Counted from the stretch's first letter, positions 18,555 to 29,100 are shown. The stretch is DNA of 64,000 nucleotides from Candidatus Protochlamydia phocaeensis (GCF_001545115.1 NZ_FCNU01000019.1:1-64000); one strand, 5' to 3'. Translations and numbers: made by a program. The notes: a model not told the origin generated them from the letters alone.

Positions 18555-19955
18555 TCAGAGAGCATTTCCAAGAATTTTAAAAAGAGATTCGCCTTTAAAT
18601 AAAGTCTCTAGATACTCTTGCTCGGGACTGGAATCAATGACTATTCCTCCTCCTAATTGCAAGTAAATGCTCTTGCCCTTAAAGACAAGGGTACGGATGG
18701 CAATATTCAAATCGAAATCGCCTGTTCCGGTCATGTACCCTAAAGAGCCCGTATAAGCGCCTCGCGGCTTTTTCTCTAATGCTTGAATGATTTCCATCGC
18801 CCTTAATTTAGGGCATCCGGTGATTGAGCCGCCAGGAAAACAAGCGCGAATGATTTCCAAAGAAGTGAGCTCGTTTCTGGCGCGAGATCGCACCAGGGAA
18901 AGAAGATGAAAAACATTTGTATATGCCTCGCAACGCCAAATCTCCGGCGTTTCTACACTGCCAGTCTCGCTTACCCTTCCCAAATCATTGCGCATTAGGT
19001 CTGTAATCATCAAAAGCTCGGCTCTCTCTTTAGGCGATGCCAAAAGCTGGCGCTTGAGAGATTCGTCCTCTTCTATACTTTTTCCTCTTTGAATCGTTCC
19101 TTTGATCGGCCGAGTCTCCAAACGATTTCCTCTTTTTTGCAAAAACCTCTCGGGAGAAGTGGAAACCAGGCAAAAATCCGACCTATTCAAATAAGCAGAG
19201 AAAGGAGCCGGATTGAGCTGGGAGACTTGAGAAAAGACATCAAAAGGCCTCCTGATGCCATCAAAAATGAAAGATTGGGACAAATTGACTTGATAGACAT
19301 CTCCCGACCGTATCCATTCCTTGGCTTGTTCAATTTGATTTAAATAAAGGTCTTTGCGATTAAGAAAAGGGCGAAGAGATAAAGGACCGGCCGGGCGCTG
19401 CTTATCGTCAACAGCAGCCTTGCTTTCCCTAAACGCCTGCCATCCCTCAGGAATTGATAAACGCTCCATCCATTGCCGCTCATGCACTTGCAGCAGGGGC
19501 ATCGCAAAGGCAGACAAAATGACAGTGGCTGACGAGGAGGCGTGATCGTACACTAATACAAGCGCGCAGCGCTCCCAATAGGCATCAGGGGTATAATCCG
19601 CCTGCAAATAAGGCAAAGGCTTATCGGGATCGGCGAATGCGCCCATTTCGTATCCTAGAAAGCCGAAAGCATAAGAATCGGCCTGTGTGCCAAGGCGGGA
19701 GAAAAATACTTCCTGAAGGCCTTCCCAGGGATTAGAAAAGCGGTAATGCTGGGCCTCTCTTCCGCTTTGCCATCTTATCTCTCTCTCCTTCACACTCACG
19801 CTTTCATAAGGGAAAAGGGCCAAGAAAGACTGCTTTGCCGAATCCAGGCTGCCGCCGGAATAAAGCAAGCATGTTCCTGGATAATCAGCAAAATAATTAG
19901 CGGCGGCCAGCAAGCTGGTCGATGTAAAAGATGTTAAGCGAAGCGTATGATGCAT
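18555..19955 (-). CDS. pabB: Aminodeoxychorismate synthase component I
   Basis: A 466-residue chorismate-binding enzyme. With an amidotransferase partner it makes aminodeoxychorismate, the PabC substrate. The PIKGT motif at residues 283-287 carries the catalytic Lys285 that marks PabB; anthranilate synthase has PIAGT. Further family motifs are GSITGCPKLRAMEII, GAYTGSLGYM and DFDLNIAIRT. No pabA/glutaminase gene is in the window. It starts 14 bases after the yebC stop and is the last gene of the prfB operon. The ribosome site is weak. Its product pairs with pabC, which lies about 4 kb further along on the same strand. Confidence 0.92.
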   Translation of the reverse strand: MHHTLRLTSFTSTSLLAAANYFADYPGTCLLYSGGSLDSAKQSFLALFPYESVSVKEREIRWQSGREAQHYRFSNPWEGLQEVFFSRLGTQADSYAFGFLGYEMGAFADPDKPLPYLQADYTPDAYWERCALVLVYDHASSSATVILSAFAMPLLQVHERQWMERLSIPEGWQAFRESKAAVDDKQRPAGPLSLRPFLNRKDLYLNQIEQAKEWIRSGDVYQVNLSQSFIFDGIRRPFDVFSQVSQLNPAPFSAYLNRSDFCLVSTSPERFLQKRGNRLETRPIKGTIQRGKSIEEDESLKRQLLASPKERAELLMITDLMRNDLGRVSETGSVETPEIWRCEAYTNVFHLLSLVRSRARNELTSLEIIRACFPGGSITGCPKLRAMEIIQALEKKPRGAYTGSLGYMTGTGDFDLNIAIRTLVFKGKSIYLQLGGGIVIDSSPEQEYLETLFKGESLFKILGNAL

Positions 19956-19969
19956 GTAAAAAAGAGCGC

Positions 19970-20713
19970 CTAAGCCTCTTCTGACTGAAGCTCATCTGGA
20001 ATTTTCATATTATGATAAACGGCATCGACGTCTTCAAGCTCTTCTAACCAATCAATTAAGGCCAAGTTCTCTTTTGCCGTTTCCGTATCGCATTCGACAT
20101 AGGATTTTGGAATCATTTCCAATTCCGCCTCTTCGCAGGCGAATCCCAAATGATTGATGGCATCCTTGACGGTATACAAATGTGCAGGATCGGTCGTAAT
20201 AATATACATCTCGTCCGTCGCTTCGAAATCTTCAGCCCCAGCTTCGGAAGCAGCTAAAAAAAGCTCTTCTTCTATGGCATTTTTTTTGGCGATCTGGATG
20301 ACCCCTTTACGGTCAAAATTGAATGTCACCGCTCCGGGGCTTGCAATCGTCCCTCCACGTTTGTTTGTAGCAATACGCATTTCGGAAGAGATGCGATTCT
20401 TATTATCCGTCATGACATCAACGACAATACCCACCCCGCCATGCCCATAAAGCTCATATGTCATTTCATGGTAATCGGCTTGATCTGCACTGGACGCCTT
20501 CTTAATATTACGTTCGATATTTTCGTTGGGCATATTCGCCGCACGCGCTTTTTGAAGGGCTAGGCGCAGGCGAGGATTACTCTTGAAGTCCGGCCCGCCT
20601 AATTTAACCGCGCTAATAATTTCCTTCGCAATGCGAGAAAAAATTTTCCCTTTCTTAGCATCGGCTTTACCCTTGCGATGTTTAATATTTGCCCATTTAC
20701 TATGACCTGCCAT
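19970..20713 (-). CDS. yebC: YebC/PmpR family protein
   Basis: A 247-residue YebC-family protein, recognised from the conserved start MAGHSKWANIKHRKG, the block ARAANMPNENIERNIKKA, and GHGGVGIVVDVMTDNKNR. Members are DNA-binding regulators or, in recent work on the family, factors easing translation of difficult peptide stretches. The length is typical. An AGG site lies 7 bases before the ATG. It sits downstream of prfB and the GNAT gene, as in Chlamydia (CT457), with the SprT-like gene inserted between. Confidence 0.95.
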   Translation of the reverse strand: MAGHSKWANIKHRKGKADAKKGKIFSRIAKEIISAVKLGGPDFKSNPRLRLALQKARAANMPNENIERNIKKASSADQADYHEMTYELYGHGGVGIVVDVMTDNKNRISSEMRIATNKRGGTIASPGAVTFNFDRKGVIQIAKKNAIEEELFLAASEAGAEDFEATDEMYIITTDPAHLYTVKDAINHLGFACEEAELEMIPKSYVECDTETAKENLALIDWLEELEDVDAVYHNMKIPDELQSEEA

Positions 20714-20730
20714 GAATGATCCTTAAGAAA

Positions 20731-21429
20731 TTAAAAGTTACAAGAAGAATTAAATAAATAGCACTGGTTATCTCGAATCCATTGTTGTGCTTGGGAATAG
20801 TATTTAAATTGTTTTTCGCGTTCCTTAAATGCCCTACTGTGAATATGTTTTAACCCATTTTTATCCACATAAGTGGGGCAGACATAGTGCAGCATCTCAT
20901 GATAGACGACATACGAGACAAAATAATCAGGAAAATGCTTATTATCAAGCAAACGGTTAATTTTAATAAGTTTGAGCGGATCATGATACAAACCAAAGGT
21001 AATGCGGCTGCATGCCCTGCGGCGCGCATTGCCAAACCATGTGATATGCAGCTTCAACGATTGATCAAAATATTCCTGATTTAAATTGCAGTAAATCTGC
21101 TTTAAATCATAGATGCGTCCCTTTGTTTGGAGCTTGCTTAAATCCAACTCGTGAGAATAGTCGAGTTTTTGCAAGTTGTCTTCAATATAGGCCTTAATGC
21201 TGGGACCTATTTTTTTATGCTCTCCCTTGAGATAACAAGCGAGCTCTTGCATAATATTATGCGGAGCTTGCAAGAACATGCGATGCAAAGATACCTTGGT
21301 GCAATCCGGTTCCCATTTTACACTCAGCATGGTTGAGCGATTATCATTAATTTTTAAATGCAGCTTGATTCCTACTCTATTCTCGAGCTGCTCTTGAAAT
21401 GTTAAAGCTTGTTTTGGATCGTAAAACAT
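20731..21429 (-). CDS. SprT-like zinc metalloprotease domain protein
   Basis: A 232-residue protein. The C-terminal half resembles SprT-like metalloproteases: the helix IYCNLNQEYFDQSL, the ITWFG strand, and the zinc motif HExxH in YHEMLHYV, followed by HSRAFKEREKQF, which can supply the third ligand. The N-terminal 100 residues are not assigned. SprT-like domains in eukaryotes (Spartan) cleave DNA-protein crosslinks; bacterial roles are unclear. There is no signal peptide. The gene is 6 bases from the GNAT gene and 17 from yebC, so it is part of the prfB operon. Confidence 0.8.
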   Translation of the reverse strand: MFYDPKQALTFQEQLENRVGIKLHLKINDNRSTMLSVKWEPDCTKVSLHRMFLQAPHNIMQELACYLKGEHKKIGPSIKAYIEDNLQKLDYSHELDLSKLQTKGRIYDLKQIYCNLNQEYFDQSLKLHITWFGNARRRACSRITFGLYHDPLKLIKINRLLDNKHFPDYFVSYVVYHEMLHYVCPTYVDKNGLKHIHSRAFKEREKQFKYYSQAQQWIRDNQCYLFNSSCNF

Positions 21430-21435
21430 AAAAAA

Positions 21436-21978
21436 TTATAAAAATCTCTCCATAAAAACACGTCCGACATAGCGATCGCCTTCTTTTATCCACGCATCCT
21501 GACGGCCGAATTCTTTAAAACCAAAGCGTTTATACAAACGCATAGCAGGATTTTCCGCATAAACCTGCAGATGTAAAAGTTCGATTTTAAATTTTTCTTT
21601 TGCCAAATGAATAATGCTATTCATCAGATAAGTGCCAATGCCTCGATTGCGAAATCCCTTTCCGACAATGATTCCAAACTCGCATTGATGAGCCAGCTTA
21701 CGATAAGGCTGCAGATAAAGCGTGGCCATTCCACAAGGAACCCCATTAACTAGAATGGTCAAGCTGCATTTATAGCGATGAAAGGCAATCCAACGCATGA
21801 CAGCATCATCGATTTCAACTTCGTCTTCCATAGGAAACCAGCGCAACACACCAGGCTCCATCAGCCATTCCTTCAGATACGTGGCGTCTCCCAGCTCCGT
21901 ATAGCGAAGTTCTACGCCCGGAATAATCTCAGCTGGCTTATTATCTTCTTCATTCTCTGGTTTATTTTCCGCTTCCAT
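21436..21978 (-). CDS. GNAT family N-acetyltransferase
   Basis: A 180-residue GNAT protein. The acetyl-CoA pyrophosphate loop is seen in the GKGFRNRGIGTYL region, and the C-terminal ENPAMRLYKRFGFKEFG motif is typical of RimI/RimJ-like enzymes. The substrate is unknown. Its ATG overlaps the prfB stop (TAATG), giving strict coupling. In Chlamydia an acetyltransferase (CT458) lies in the same place between prfB and yebC, so this is probably its orthologue. One could guess a translation-linked target such as a ribosomal or release-factor protein, but nothing here shows it. Confidence 0.85.
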   Translation of the reverse strand: MEAENKPENEEDNKPAEIIPGVELRYTELGDATYLKEWLMEPGVLRWFPMEDEVEIDDAVMRWIAFHRYKCSLTILVNGVPCGMATLYLQPYRKLAHQCEFGIIVGKGFRNRGIGTYLMNSIIHLAKEKFKIELLHLQVYAENPAMRLYKRFGFKEFGRQDAWIKEGDRYVGRVFMERFL

Positions 21979-23073
21979 TAGCCAAACTCCTTTAAATAAG
22001 CGTTAACAAATTCATCGATTTCCCCATCCATAACGGCTTGAATATTTCCCGATTCCACTTTAGTACGGGTATCCTTTACTAAAGTATAAGGCTGGAAAAC
22101 ATAATTGCGGATTTGGCTTCCCCAAGCGTTTTCCATCTTTTCTCCCTTCAGGGAATTAAGAGCCTTTTCGCGCTCCGTTACTTCTAACTCATATAGCTTT
22201 GAACGCAGCATTTGGAAGCACGCTTCTTTATTCTGCACTTGGCTTCGCTGAGTTTGGCATGAGACTACAATTCCAGTAGGCAAGTGAGTTAAGCGAACAG
22301 CAGAATCGGTTTTATTGACGTGCTGACCTCCCGCTCCCGAGGAACGGTAAGTATCAATTCTCAGATCTTCCGGCCTAATCTCGATTTGAATATCATCTGT
22401 AATTTCGGGAGACACATCTACAGAAGCAAAACTCGTATGCCTTTTGGCATTGCTGTCAAAGGGCGAAATGCGAACTAAGCGATGCACGCCCTTTTCAGCT
22501 TTGGCATAGCCATACGCATAGCCGCCTTGAAAGCGCAACGTGATGCTCTTTAAGCCGACGACCTCTCCTTCAACAAAATCAATGATCTCCACCTTCCAAC
22601 CGCGCTTAGAAGCCCATCGTTGATACATTCTGGAAAGCATGTGAGCCCAATCGCACGCTTCCGTCCCTCCCGCTCCAGAATTGATTGTCAAGTAACAATC
22701 TTTGCCGTCCATTTCACCAGACAGCATTCTTCTGACCTCAAGATCGCTCAGTTGTTTTTCAATTTGATCCAATTGCTCTAATAGCTCATCAATCAAGGCC
22801 TGTTCATTTAATTCAAAGGCCTCGGGCAATAAGGCTTTGACATCTTCAAAACGCCTTTTTAAATCCTGATAGGGCATTGTCCAGGCCCGCAGCTGATTGC
22901 ATTCGTTAATGACAGCCTGGGCTTGTTCGGAATGACTCCAAAAATCGCCCTCTTCCATCAATGTTTCTAATTCCTTTACTCGCGCTTCCTTAGAAGCCAA
23001 GTCAAAGATACCTCAACATATGAAGTTGCCTTTCTTCTATTCCTTTTAAGCGTAATTGTGTCTCGTTATTCAT
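21978..23073 (-). CDS. prfB: Peptide chain release factor 2, programmed +1 frameshift
   Basis: RF2 ends translation at UGA and UAA. The start is the ATG at 23073. A 23-codon leader reads through AGG TAT CTT and meets an in-frame TGA at 23004-23002. A +1 shift at CTT TGA C continues as Asp-Leu-Ala-Ser-Lys for 341 more codons, giving 364 residues, which is normal for RF2. The stop-recognition tripeptide SPF (VRISPFDSN) and the peptidyl-tRNA hydrolysis motif GGQ (SSGAGGQHVNKTDSAVR) are both present. The gene must be annotated as joined frames; the long frame alone would start falsely at a TTG. It is first in the operon with GNAT, SprT-like, yebC and pabB. Confidence 0.97.
23001..23016 (-). promoter_or_regulatory. 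prfB programmed frameshift site
   Basis: On the coding strand the sequence is TTGAGGTATCTTTGAC. The AGG acts as an internal Shine-Dalgarno, three bases before the slippery CTT, followed by TGA and C. This is the autoregulatory RF2 site: low RF2 slows termination at UGA and raises +1 slippage. Confidence 0.95.
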
Positions 23074-23250
23074 AAATCCTCTCTACTGATTGTTACAAAA
23101 ATACTTGAAAATATTAAGAAAGGGCTTAAATTTAAATGCTAGGCCTTTCTAATTCAATAGCCTTGTTTTCAAACAAAAGCTCATCCATAAGTTAGGGAAT
23201 AATTTAGCGATTCTAATTTAAAAAGTCAAAAATCTAGAAGCCCTAGGCCT

Positions 23251-23420
23251 TAGAGGGTATATTATAACCGCTAATGACCTAAATTCGCATTCTTTTCCCC
23301 TAGGAAGCGATAGGAAAGAACAGGCAATATTCACTCAATATGGCCCGTTCTCCCCTATTGCCTCCTAAGAGAAAAATAACCTCAAATATAGGTTATTATG
23401 GATTTTAATATCCCCTCTTA
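23251..23420. repeat. Dispersed palindromic element, full-length copy
   Basis: A 170-base inverted repeat with arms of about 65 bases. The left end is TAGAGGGTATATTATAACC, then GCTAATGACCTAAATTCG, then TTCTTTTCCCCTAGGAAG. The right end is its imperfect reverse complement, ending TTTTAATATCCCCTCTTA. This is the best-preserved copy and defines the family. The surrounding 23074-23250 and 23524-23763 hold nothing else that I can support. Confidence 0.85.
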
Positions 23421-23523
23421 GAGGGTGTATTATAACCGCTAATGACCTAAATTCGCATTCTTTTTCCCCGTAAGATGCTATTTTTTCCAAGGAAAAAGCA
23501 TTCGAATAGGGCTCTTGACTATA
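23419..23523. repeat. Second element in tandem, truncated
   Basis: It begins in the last bases of the preceding copy (TTAGAGGGTGTATTATAACC) and repeats its next 30 bases nearly exactly. It then runs through a TTTTTTCC/GGAAAAA centre to CATTCGAATAGGGCTC. The two elements share their junction, as if one inserted in or next to the other. Confidence 0.8.
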
Positions 23524-23763
23524 CTTCTTGGGAGTGGTTGCAAAGTCTATTGCCTAGATTGAGCATTAATCAAAATTGTTCTATTAAGAATAAAATTATT
23601 ATACCCTTTTTTTGTTTAAATTTCAATTATTTGAAAACACTTTACTATTGATTTGATACAGTCACAAACATATTTAAAATATTAAAAAATAATTTATTAA
23701 AATTTTATCTTAATCGGAATGCAAATTCTTTTTTCCTAAGGATGTTCCCAAGTTTCCAATGGC

Positions 23764-23876
23764 TTAGAGGATGGATTAAAACCGCTAATGACCTAGATTC
23801 GCATTCTTTTCTCCTAAGAAGAGATAGGAGAAAATACCCTCAAATATCGATTATTATGGATTTTAATATTTTCCTA
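23764..23876. repeat. Dispersed palindromic element
   Basis: The left arm TTAGAGGATGGATTAAAACC plus GCTAATGACCTAGATTCG mirrors the right arm ending TGGATTTTAATATTTTCCTA. The centre is TCTCCTAAGAAGAGATAGGAGA. It lies just downstream of the MFS gene's stop. Confidence 0.8.
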
Positions 23877-23924
23877 GGCAAGTGAACGCAAAAACCTTGC
23901 TCTTGCAGTGACTTGTTGGGAGCT

Positions 23925-25145
23925 TTAGGCTGTTTGAATGTCCCTCCTTCTTCTCTTTTTTAAGCCGTAGCTAGTGGCGGTCATCACAGCAGCTAAAAAG
24001 AGAAAATAGAGGGGCATAGGCTCGACATTCCCATTATGCAAATACCCCATTAAAAAGGTCAATCCGGCAATAAGGAAATAATAAGCTAAACCAAAAAGTG
24101 CTCCAGCCGTGCCCATGGTCTCTCGATAATCCGTCAGCGCCTGAGACAAGGCATTGGGAATAATCAATCCGATTCCAAAAAATAACAGGCAAATTAAAAC
24201 AAGAATGGCACCTAAGCGAACAAAGTTGACTTCCTGCAAAAGGCCTAGATATGCCCACCCTGTCAATCCGATTGAAGCGAGCATTGCACAATAGCAGCCT
24301 AACCGGATGATCTTTTCTCCACTCATTTCTTGTCGGTTCAGGCGATGCGAAAGAACAGAGGCTCCTATGCTTCCCAAGGCAAGAACCATTCCAAACAAGC
24401 CATATTGTCCAGGAGTGAAACCCAAGCATTCAATAAAAATAAAGGGCGCTTCAGCATAATAACTAAAAATTATGCCGTTGCAAGCTCCAATTAAGATGGC
24501 ATAGGCCCAAATCTTCCCATCAGTCAAAAATTGACCGGCCACTCTTTTAAACGGCATTCCTCCCTTTCTTTCTCCTTCTTTGGTTTCAGGCAAAACCCAA
24601 AAGCAGTAGCTGAGGAGAGCCAGGCCCATGCCCACTAAAACGACAAAGTTTCCGCGCCACCCGGCCAGTTGATCCACTCCCCCTCCAATCAAAGGGCCGA
24701 CAGCAGGCGAAAGAGCCAGTGCCCCCCCCACGACTGAAAAAATCTGATTGCGCTTAGCCCCTGTATAAAGATCGCGAATCATGGTCTGGGTCACAACAGA
24801 TCCCGCACTGGCTCCGCAAGCCTGAATGAAGCGCCAGCCCAGCAATAGGGCAATCGAAGAGGATTTATAGCACCCCCAGCTCCCCACACAATAAATCGAT
24901 AAGCCTGCCAGCAGCGCAGGACGGCGTCCGATATAATCCGATACCACGCCCCATAAACAAACGCCCAAGGCAAACCCAATAAAGTAAATACTAAGCGTAA
25001 ATTCCGCCCATTTTTCATTTACCTGGAGGGCATGGGCCAAATCCGGCAAAGAAGGCGTATAGATGGTCTCGCTCAATTGAGGAAATCCCAATAATAATAC
25101 GATCAAAAATAAAGAAAGCGTCGCTTTCTCTTTCACCTTAAACAT
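23925..25145 (-). CDS. Bcr/CflA-type MFS drug efflux transporter
   Basis: A 406-residue 12-helix major facilitator. The first helix motif ETIYTPSLPDLA and the loop GVVSDYIGRRPALLAGL are characteristic of Bcr/CflA multidrug exporters, with the antiporter motif ALSPAVGPLIGG in helix 5. It should pump small toxic molecules across the inner membrane by proton antiport. AGGGG lies 7 bases before the ATG. It is divergent from a LysR regulator 114 bases away, which probably controls it. Confidence 0.9.
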   Translation of the reverse strand: MFKVKEKATLSLFLIVLLLGFPQLSETIYTPSLPDLAHALQVNEKWAEFTLSIYFIGFALGVCLWGVVSDYIGRRPALLAGLSIYCVGSWGCYKSSSIALLLGWRFIQACGASAGSVVTQTMIRDLYTGAKRNQIFSVVGGALALSPAVGPLIGGGVDQLAGWRGNFVVLVGMGLALLSYCFWVLPETKEGERKGGMPFKRVAGQFLTDGKIWAYAILIGACNGIIFSYYAEAPFIFIECLGFTPGQYGLFGMVLALGSIGASVLSHRLNRQEMSGEKIIRLGCYCAMLASIGLTGWAYLGLLQEVNFVRLGAILVLICLLFFGIGLIIPNALSQALTDYRETMGTAGALFGLAYYFLIAGLTFLMGYLHNGNVEPMPLYFLFLAAVMTATSYGLKKRRRRDIQTA

Positions 25146-25225
25146 GATATTCCCCTTTCCTTAAAAACACTCCTTTAAGAATAATTCCTCATTTTGTTAT
25201 TTACAATACATCCATAATTAAACCA

Positions 25226-25246
25226 TTGTTAACTTTAAGTTAACAA
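25226..25246. promoter_or_regulatory. Perfect palindrome, candidate LysR operator
   Basis: TTGTTAACTT-T-AAGTTAACAA is a perfect 10-1-10 inverted repeat in the 114-base gap between the MFS and LysR genes. It ends 13 bases before the LysR ATG. Position and symmetry suit an autoregulatory LysR-type binding site, although it lacks the strict T-N11-A spacing as its core. Confidence 0.6.
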
Positions 25247-25259
25247 TAAAGGACAATTC

Positions 25260-26147
25260 ATGCCTTCGCTAGATCGCTTGAGCTTATTTGTAAAAGTTGT
25301 AGAAGCCAATAGCTTTATTGCCGTTGCCGATCAGCTGAATTTATCTCGGGCAGCAATTAGCAAGCAGATTGCTTTATTGGAACAAGAATTGGGAGTCAAG
25401 CTCATGGAGCGCACGACGCGACGCTTGAGATTGACGGAAGCGGGCGAGCTTTACTACGCGCGCTGCAAGCACTTATTTCAAGTTATGGAAGAGATGCAGG
25501 CCATGATGTCGACCTTACGCAAAGAGCCAACAGGAACGCTTAGAGTGATCTGTGCACGCTATTTTGGAGAAAAGTATGTGATCCCGCATTTAGGAGAGTT
25601 TTTGGCCGCTTATCCACGCTTGAAAGTAGACTTGGAATTAGCGGAAAGGGTGCCCAATCTATCAAAGGAAGAAATTGATCTGGTGCTGGGCATGTCCATT
25701 CCGGGGCCATTGGAAGCTGTTCAGCGTACGATTAGCCAAACGCGGTATGCTATTTGTGCTTCTCCTGCTTATTTCGAGCAATTTGGCATTCCGAAGAAGC
25801 CAATGGATTTGGTGGGGCATCGCTATTTAACGCATAGCATGCGCCAACCCGATGATGTCTTAGAATTTGCAGAGAATTTGCAAATTCATATCGATCCTTT
25901 TTTGCGGCTAAACGATGCAAATGCCTTGTTAACATGCGCACTAGATGGGCTAGGAATAGTAAAATTGCATTACTATATGGTTAAGGAGGCATTAAAAGAA
26001 CAAAAACTAGTAGAAGTCTTAACGCAGTACAGCCAACGCATTTACCCTATTTACGTCTGCTATATTCAAAATCGCTATCTGTTGCCCAAAATTCGCCATT
26101 TTATTGATTTTATGCTAGCAAAAGTAGACAAAGACCTCAGCCGGTAA
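25260..26147 (+). CDS. LysR family transcriptional regulator
   Basis: A 295-residue LTTR. The N-terminal winged helix-turn-helix is clear (MPSLDRLSLFVKVVEANSF, LSRAAISKQIALLEQELGVK, RTTRRLRLTEAG). The remaining 200 residues form the periplasmic-binding-like effector domain. The ligand is unknown. It is divergent from the efflux gene, so regulation of drug export in response to an unknown compound is likely. GGAC precedes the ATG. LysR regulators are uncommon in the reduced genomes of pathogenic chlamydiae, so this pair probably belongs to the larger environmental gene set. Confidence 0.92.
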   Translation: MPSLDRLSLFVKVVEANSFIAVADQLNLSRAAISKQIALLEQELGVKLMERTTRRLRLTEAGELYYARCKHLFQVMEEMQAMMSTLRKEPTGTLRVICARYFGEKYVIPHLGEFLAAYPRLKVDLELAERVPNLSKEEIDLVLGMSIPGPLEAVQRTISQTRYAICASPAYFEQFGIPKKPMDLVGHRYLTHSMRQPDDVLEFAENLQIHIDPFLRLNDANALLTCALDGLGIVKLHYYMVKEALKEQKLVEVLTQYSQRIYPIYVCYIQNRYLLPKIRHFIDFMLAKVDKDLSR

Positions 26148-26166
26148 ATGCAAAAGCAGAGCAATT

Positions 26167-29100
26167 TTAGACAAAAATATATCCCCGCAGGCCACTCCCC
26201 TTTAAGAAACCATCCATTTGCTGACGGCCTGTATACACTTCATCTCTAAAGGGAAAGAAGGCCAAGATATTTTCTTTACCGAAATCGGGATAATCGGGAA
26301 ACCATTTTTCTGCCATTTTAGATATTAGCCCCCGAACCGCTTCACTATCTCTTAAATCGGAAATCTTTCCCATGCGATCAATAATTTCTTCCACACAGCC
26401 TTTAAAGGGATTGAGGCCACGCTCTTTTATATAATCGGCATAATGAGATTCATATTGCTGCAATTGCGCTTCAATAAAATCAGCATCTATCGTAACAACC
26501 CCTCCACCTTTGGCATAGACCCAAGAATCGCCATGAAACCCCTCCATTCCCATAATGGAGACTTGATGCCCTTTACCGGCCTTGGTCATTGCCTGGTAAT
26601 TGTTATAAATTTCCTTGTCCAATTTCATAAGTGAGTCATTTCGAGTAAAAAGCAATCCGACTTTTCCCTCGACCTTGCTGATTTCTTTGCTGGTTTCCCA
26701 GGCAGGAGCAATGATCTTGGCTGCTAAATGAGCGAGATTTTCTACTTGGCTATGTGCCCATTGAAGCAAATTTTTCTTTATTTTAAGCAATTCTGCCTTT
26801 ATGGGAGCTTGCTCTTCTGTTTTAATAGCTTCTGCTTTTTTCTCTAAGTTGCCTACAAACCCGTTAATTGTCGATTCGGTTTGTTCTGCAACGATCTCCT
26901 TGAAATCGGCATAAGTTTGGTCCAAAAACAAATTCATTTTAGGATGCTTGGCCGCCAAATATGTCGCTGGACCGCCGCTCATGCATAAGGCTTTGCATAA
27001 TAGCTTTTCATCAGGGACAGGATGATGCTTTTGAATATGATTATAGACTGCTTCCATATTCTTTTTAAAAGTCTCGCCGCTTGGAACTCCCTTGCTTTCC
27101 CCATAGCCGGCAAAATTAAATCCCATGACATCCATGCCGCGCATCAGATAGGCAAGCATTTCCCGCTTATGCATTTCATAGACACCCGCATTACCGCTGC
27201 TCAGGATAACCGTTCCCCCACTGGATTTTTTGTCCAAGTCAATGTCTTTATACTCATAACTGTCTGCTAATTGAATTCCTTGTTCGGCGAATTTATCATA
27301 GTCCTGCATATCTTCTTGCGGAAAAAAGTAGACCTTTTCTCCTAATTGATACTTTGTAAAACCGGCTTCTGCAATTCCCATTTCCTCTAATGTTTTGGCA
27401 GCAGAAGGGCTTTTTAAAGCAGAAGAGGGAAAGCCAAATCCCGTTGAAGTTTTTTCGGTCAATGGCTCTTCTTTAAACTGATAATTAATGTCTTCAGTTG
27501 TCAGTGCATAATGAATATTTTCATCTTTATACCACTCGTCAAGTTCATCCATATCTTTCTGTTGAAAAATAAAAACATCTCCCCTTTCATCAGCCGCGGT
27601 AATTATCCATCCATTTTGGATTAAAGGGTCTAAGGCACCTAGAATAGAATCGATCTGATCTTCTGGAAGTTTAAATCCCGAAAGGGCTTCCGTTCCTCCC
27701 TCTCTGACATATTTAACCAGCTTGGCGTTCGTTCCTTCTAAAGCTGCCTTTATTGTCTGGACTTGATCTGCCGCTAAATTTCCGTCGGAATTTAAAACGG
27801 TGTCCACTCTGCTCAATGCCTCTAAATCTTTGTGTTGGAAAATGAAAACGTCTCCATTTTCATCCGAATCGGTAATCACCCATCCATTGCTCGTTAAGGG
27901 ATCTAATGACTCGCGAAGGGCATCGACTTGACCTTGCTGAACTTTAAATCCAGAAAGGACCTCTTTCCCTTCTTCTCCTTTATCCCTGGTATATCTAACC
28001 ACGGCAGCCTGTGCGCCTTTCAACGCCTCCTTCATTGTCTGGATCTGATCGGGTAATAAATTTCCCTGGGAATTTAAGGCAGCTTCAAAATTATTGGACC
28101 TAACAACCGCTATTTGCCCGCCTGCTTCTTTCAATTTGGCTCTAAATTTATCCGCCGATAAATACATGCCATCCAAAGTCGAGTTAGTCGATTCATCAAT
28201 AATTGTAGCGGGCTCCCCTCCTATAGCCTGCATCTGGGCCCGTGTCTTGACGCCTGCTTGCTTGCCTTTTTCCATCCCCTCAATTTTGCTTTTAATTTCC
28301 ACTCTCTTAGACGCTATCGTATCTAATTCCTTTTGTATGTCTTGCAACGGCTCCTTGATTTTCTCCGCATGGGCTAATTCCATCTCTCGCCTTTTCTCTA
28401 GCACGCCTGTTTGCTCCTTAAATAGGAGGTCAAATTCCTTACCTAAACTTTCTGTCTCGCTCGGCGTTAAATTACCTGATAGTAAGCGACTTGAAATTTT
28501 GTCTATTTCCTCTTGCATTCTATCATTCTCTGCACTCAATTTCCTATATTCTCGATTCTTGCTTAATCCGTTTTGGAGGGCTTCCTTCTTCTCTTCTAAT
28601 TTTTTCTCTTTGCTATCAAATAAGGCCAATTGTTTATCATAATGCGCTCGTTTACTTACGCCTACTTCTGTCCATCCATGATAAATTTGCGAGCGAACCT
28701 TATCCATTAATTTACCCACAAAACTAGTGACAAATTTTTCAAAAATTTTCTGCATATCCCCTTTAAAAGACGATTGCTCCTTAAAAATCGAGACCGCAAC
28801 GCCCTCTAATTGAACGGAATCCAGCCGCTTATCCAAGGCCTCCAGCATCGATTTTGCTTTCATTAAGGCCTTCTGCTCTTCCTTCTTTTCAGTCGGCTGC
28901 ATGATCACTTTTACTTTATTCTCAATTCGTGCAGAAATTTCCTTATTCAATTCTCTTAGCTCTGACTTGATCTGCCCTCTCAACTGCGCCTTTTGTGCCT
29001 CTACCCCTTCTAATTTAGCTGTGTCTCCGATATGCCCCATTAATGTTTCAATTTTCTCGGTTAATTCCTTATCGAGGCTATTCAACCCCAAGCGGCCTTT

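Noticed and set aside
28094-28642. 182-codon plus-strand frame, Ser/Leu-rich with apparent membrane segments
   Set aside because: It is antisense to the coiled-coil part of the 1007-residue protein; Lys/Glu codons read backwards give Leu/Phe/Ser and mimic membrane segments.
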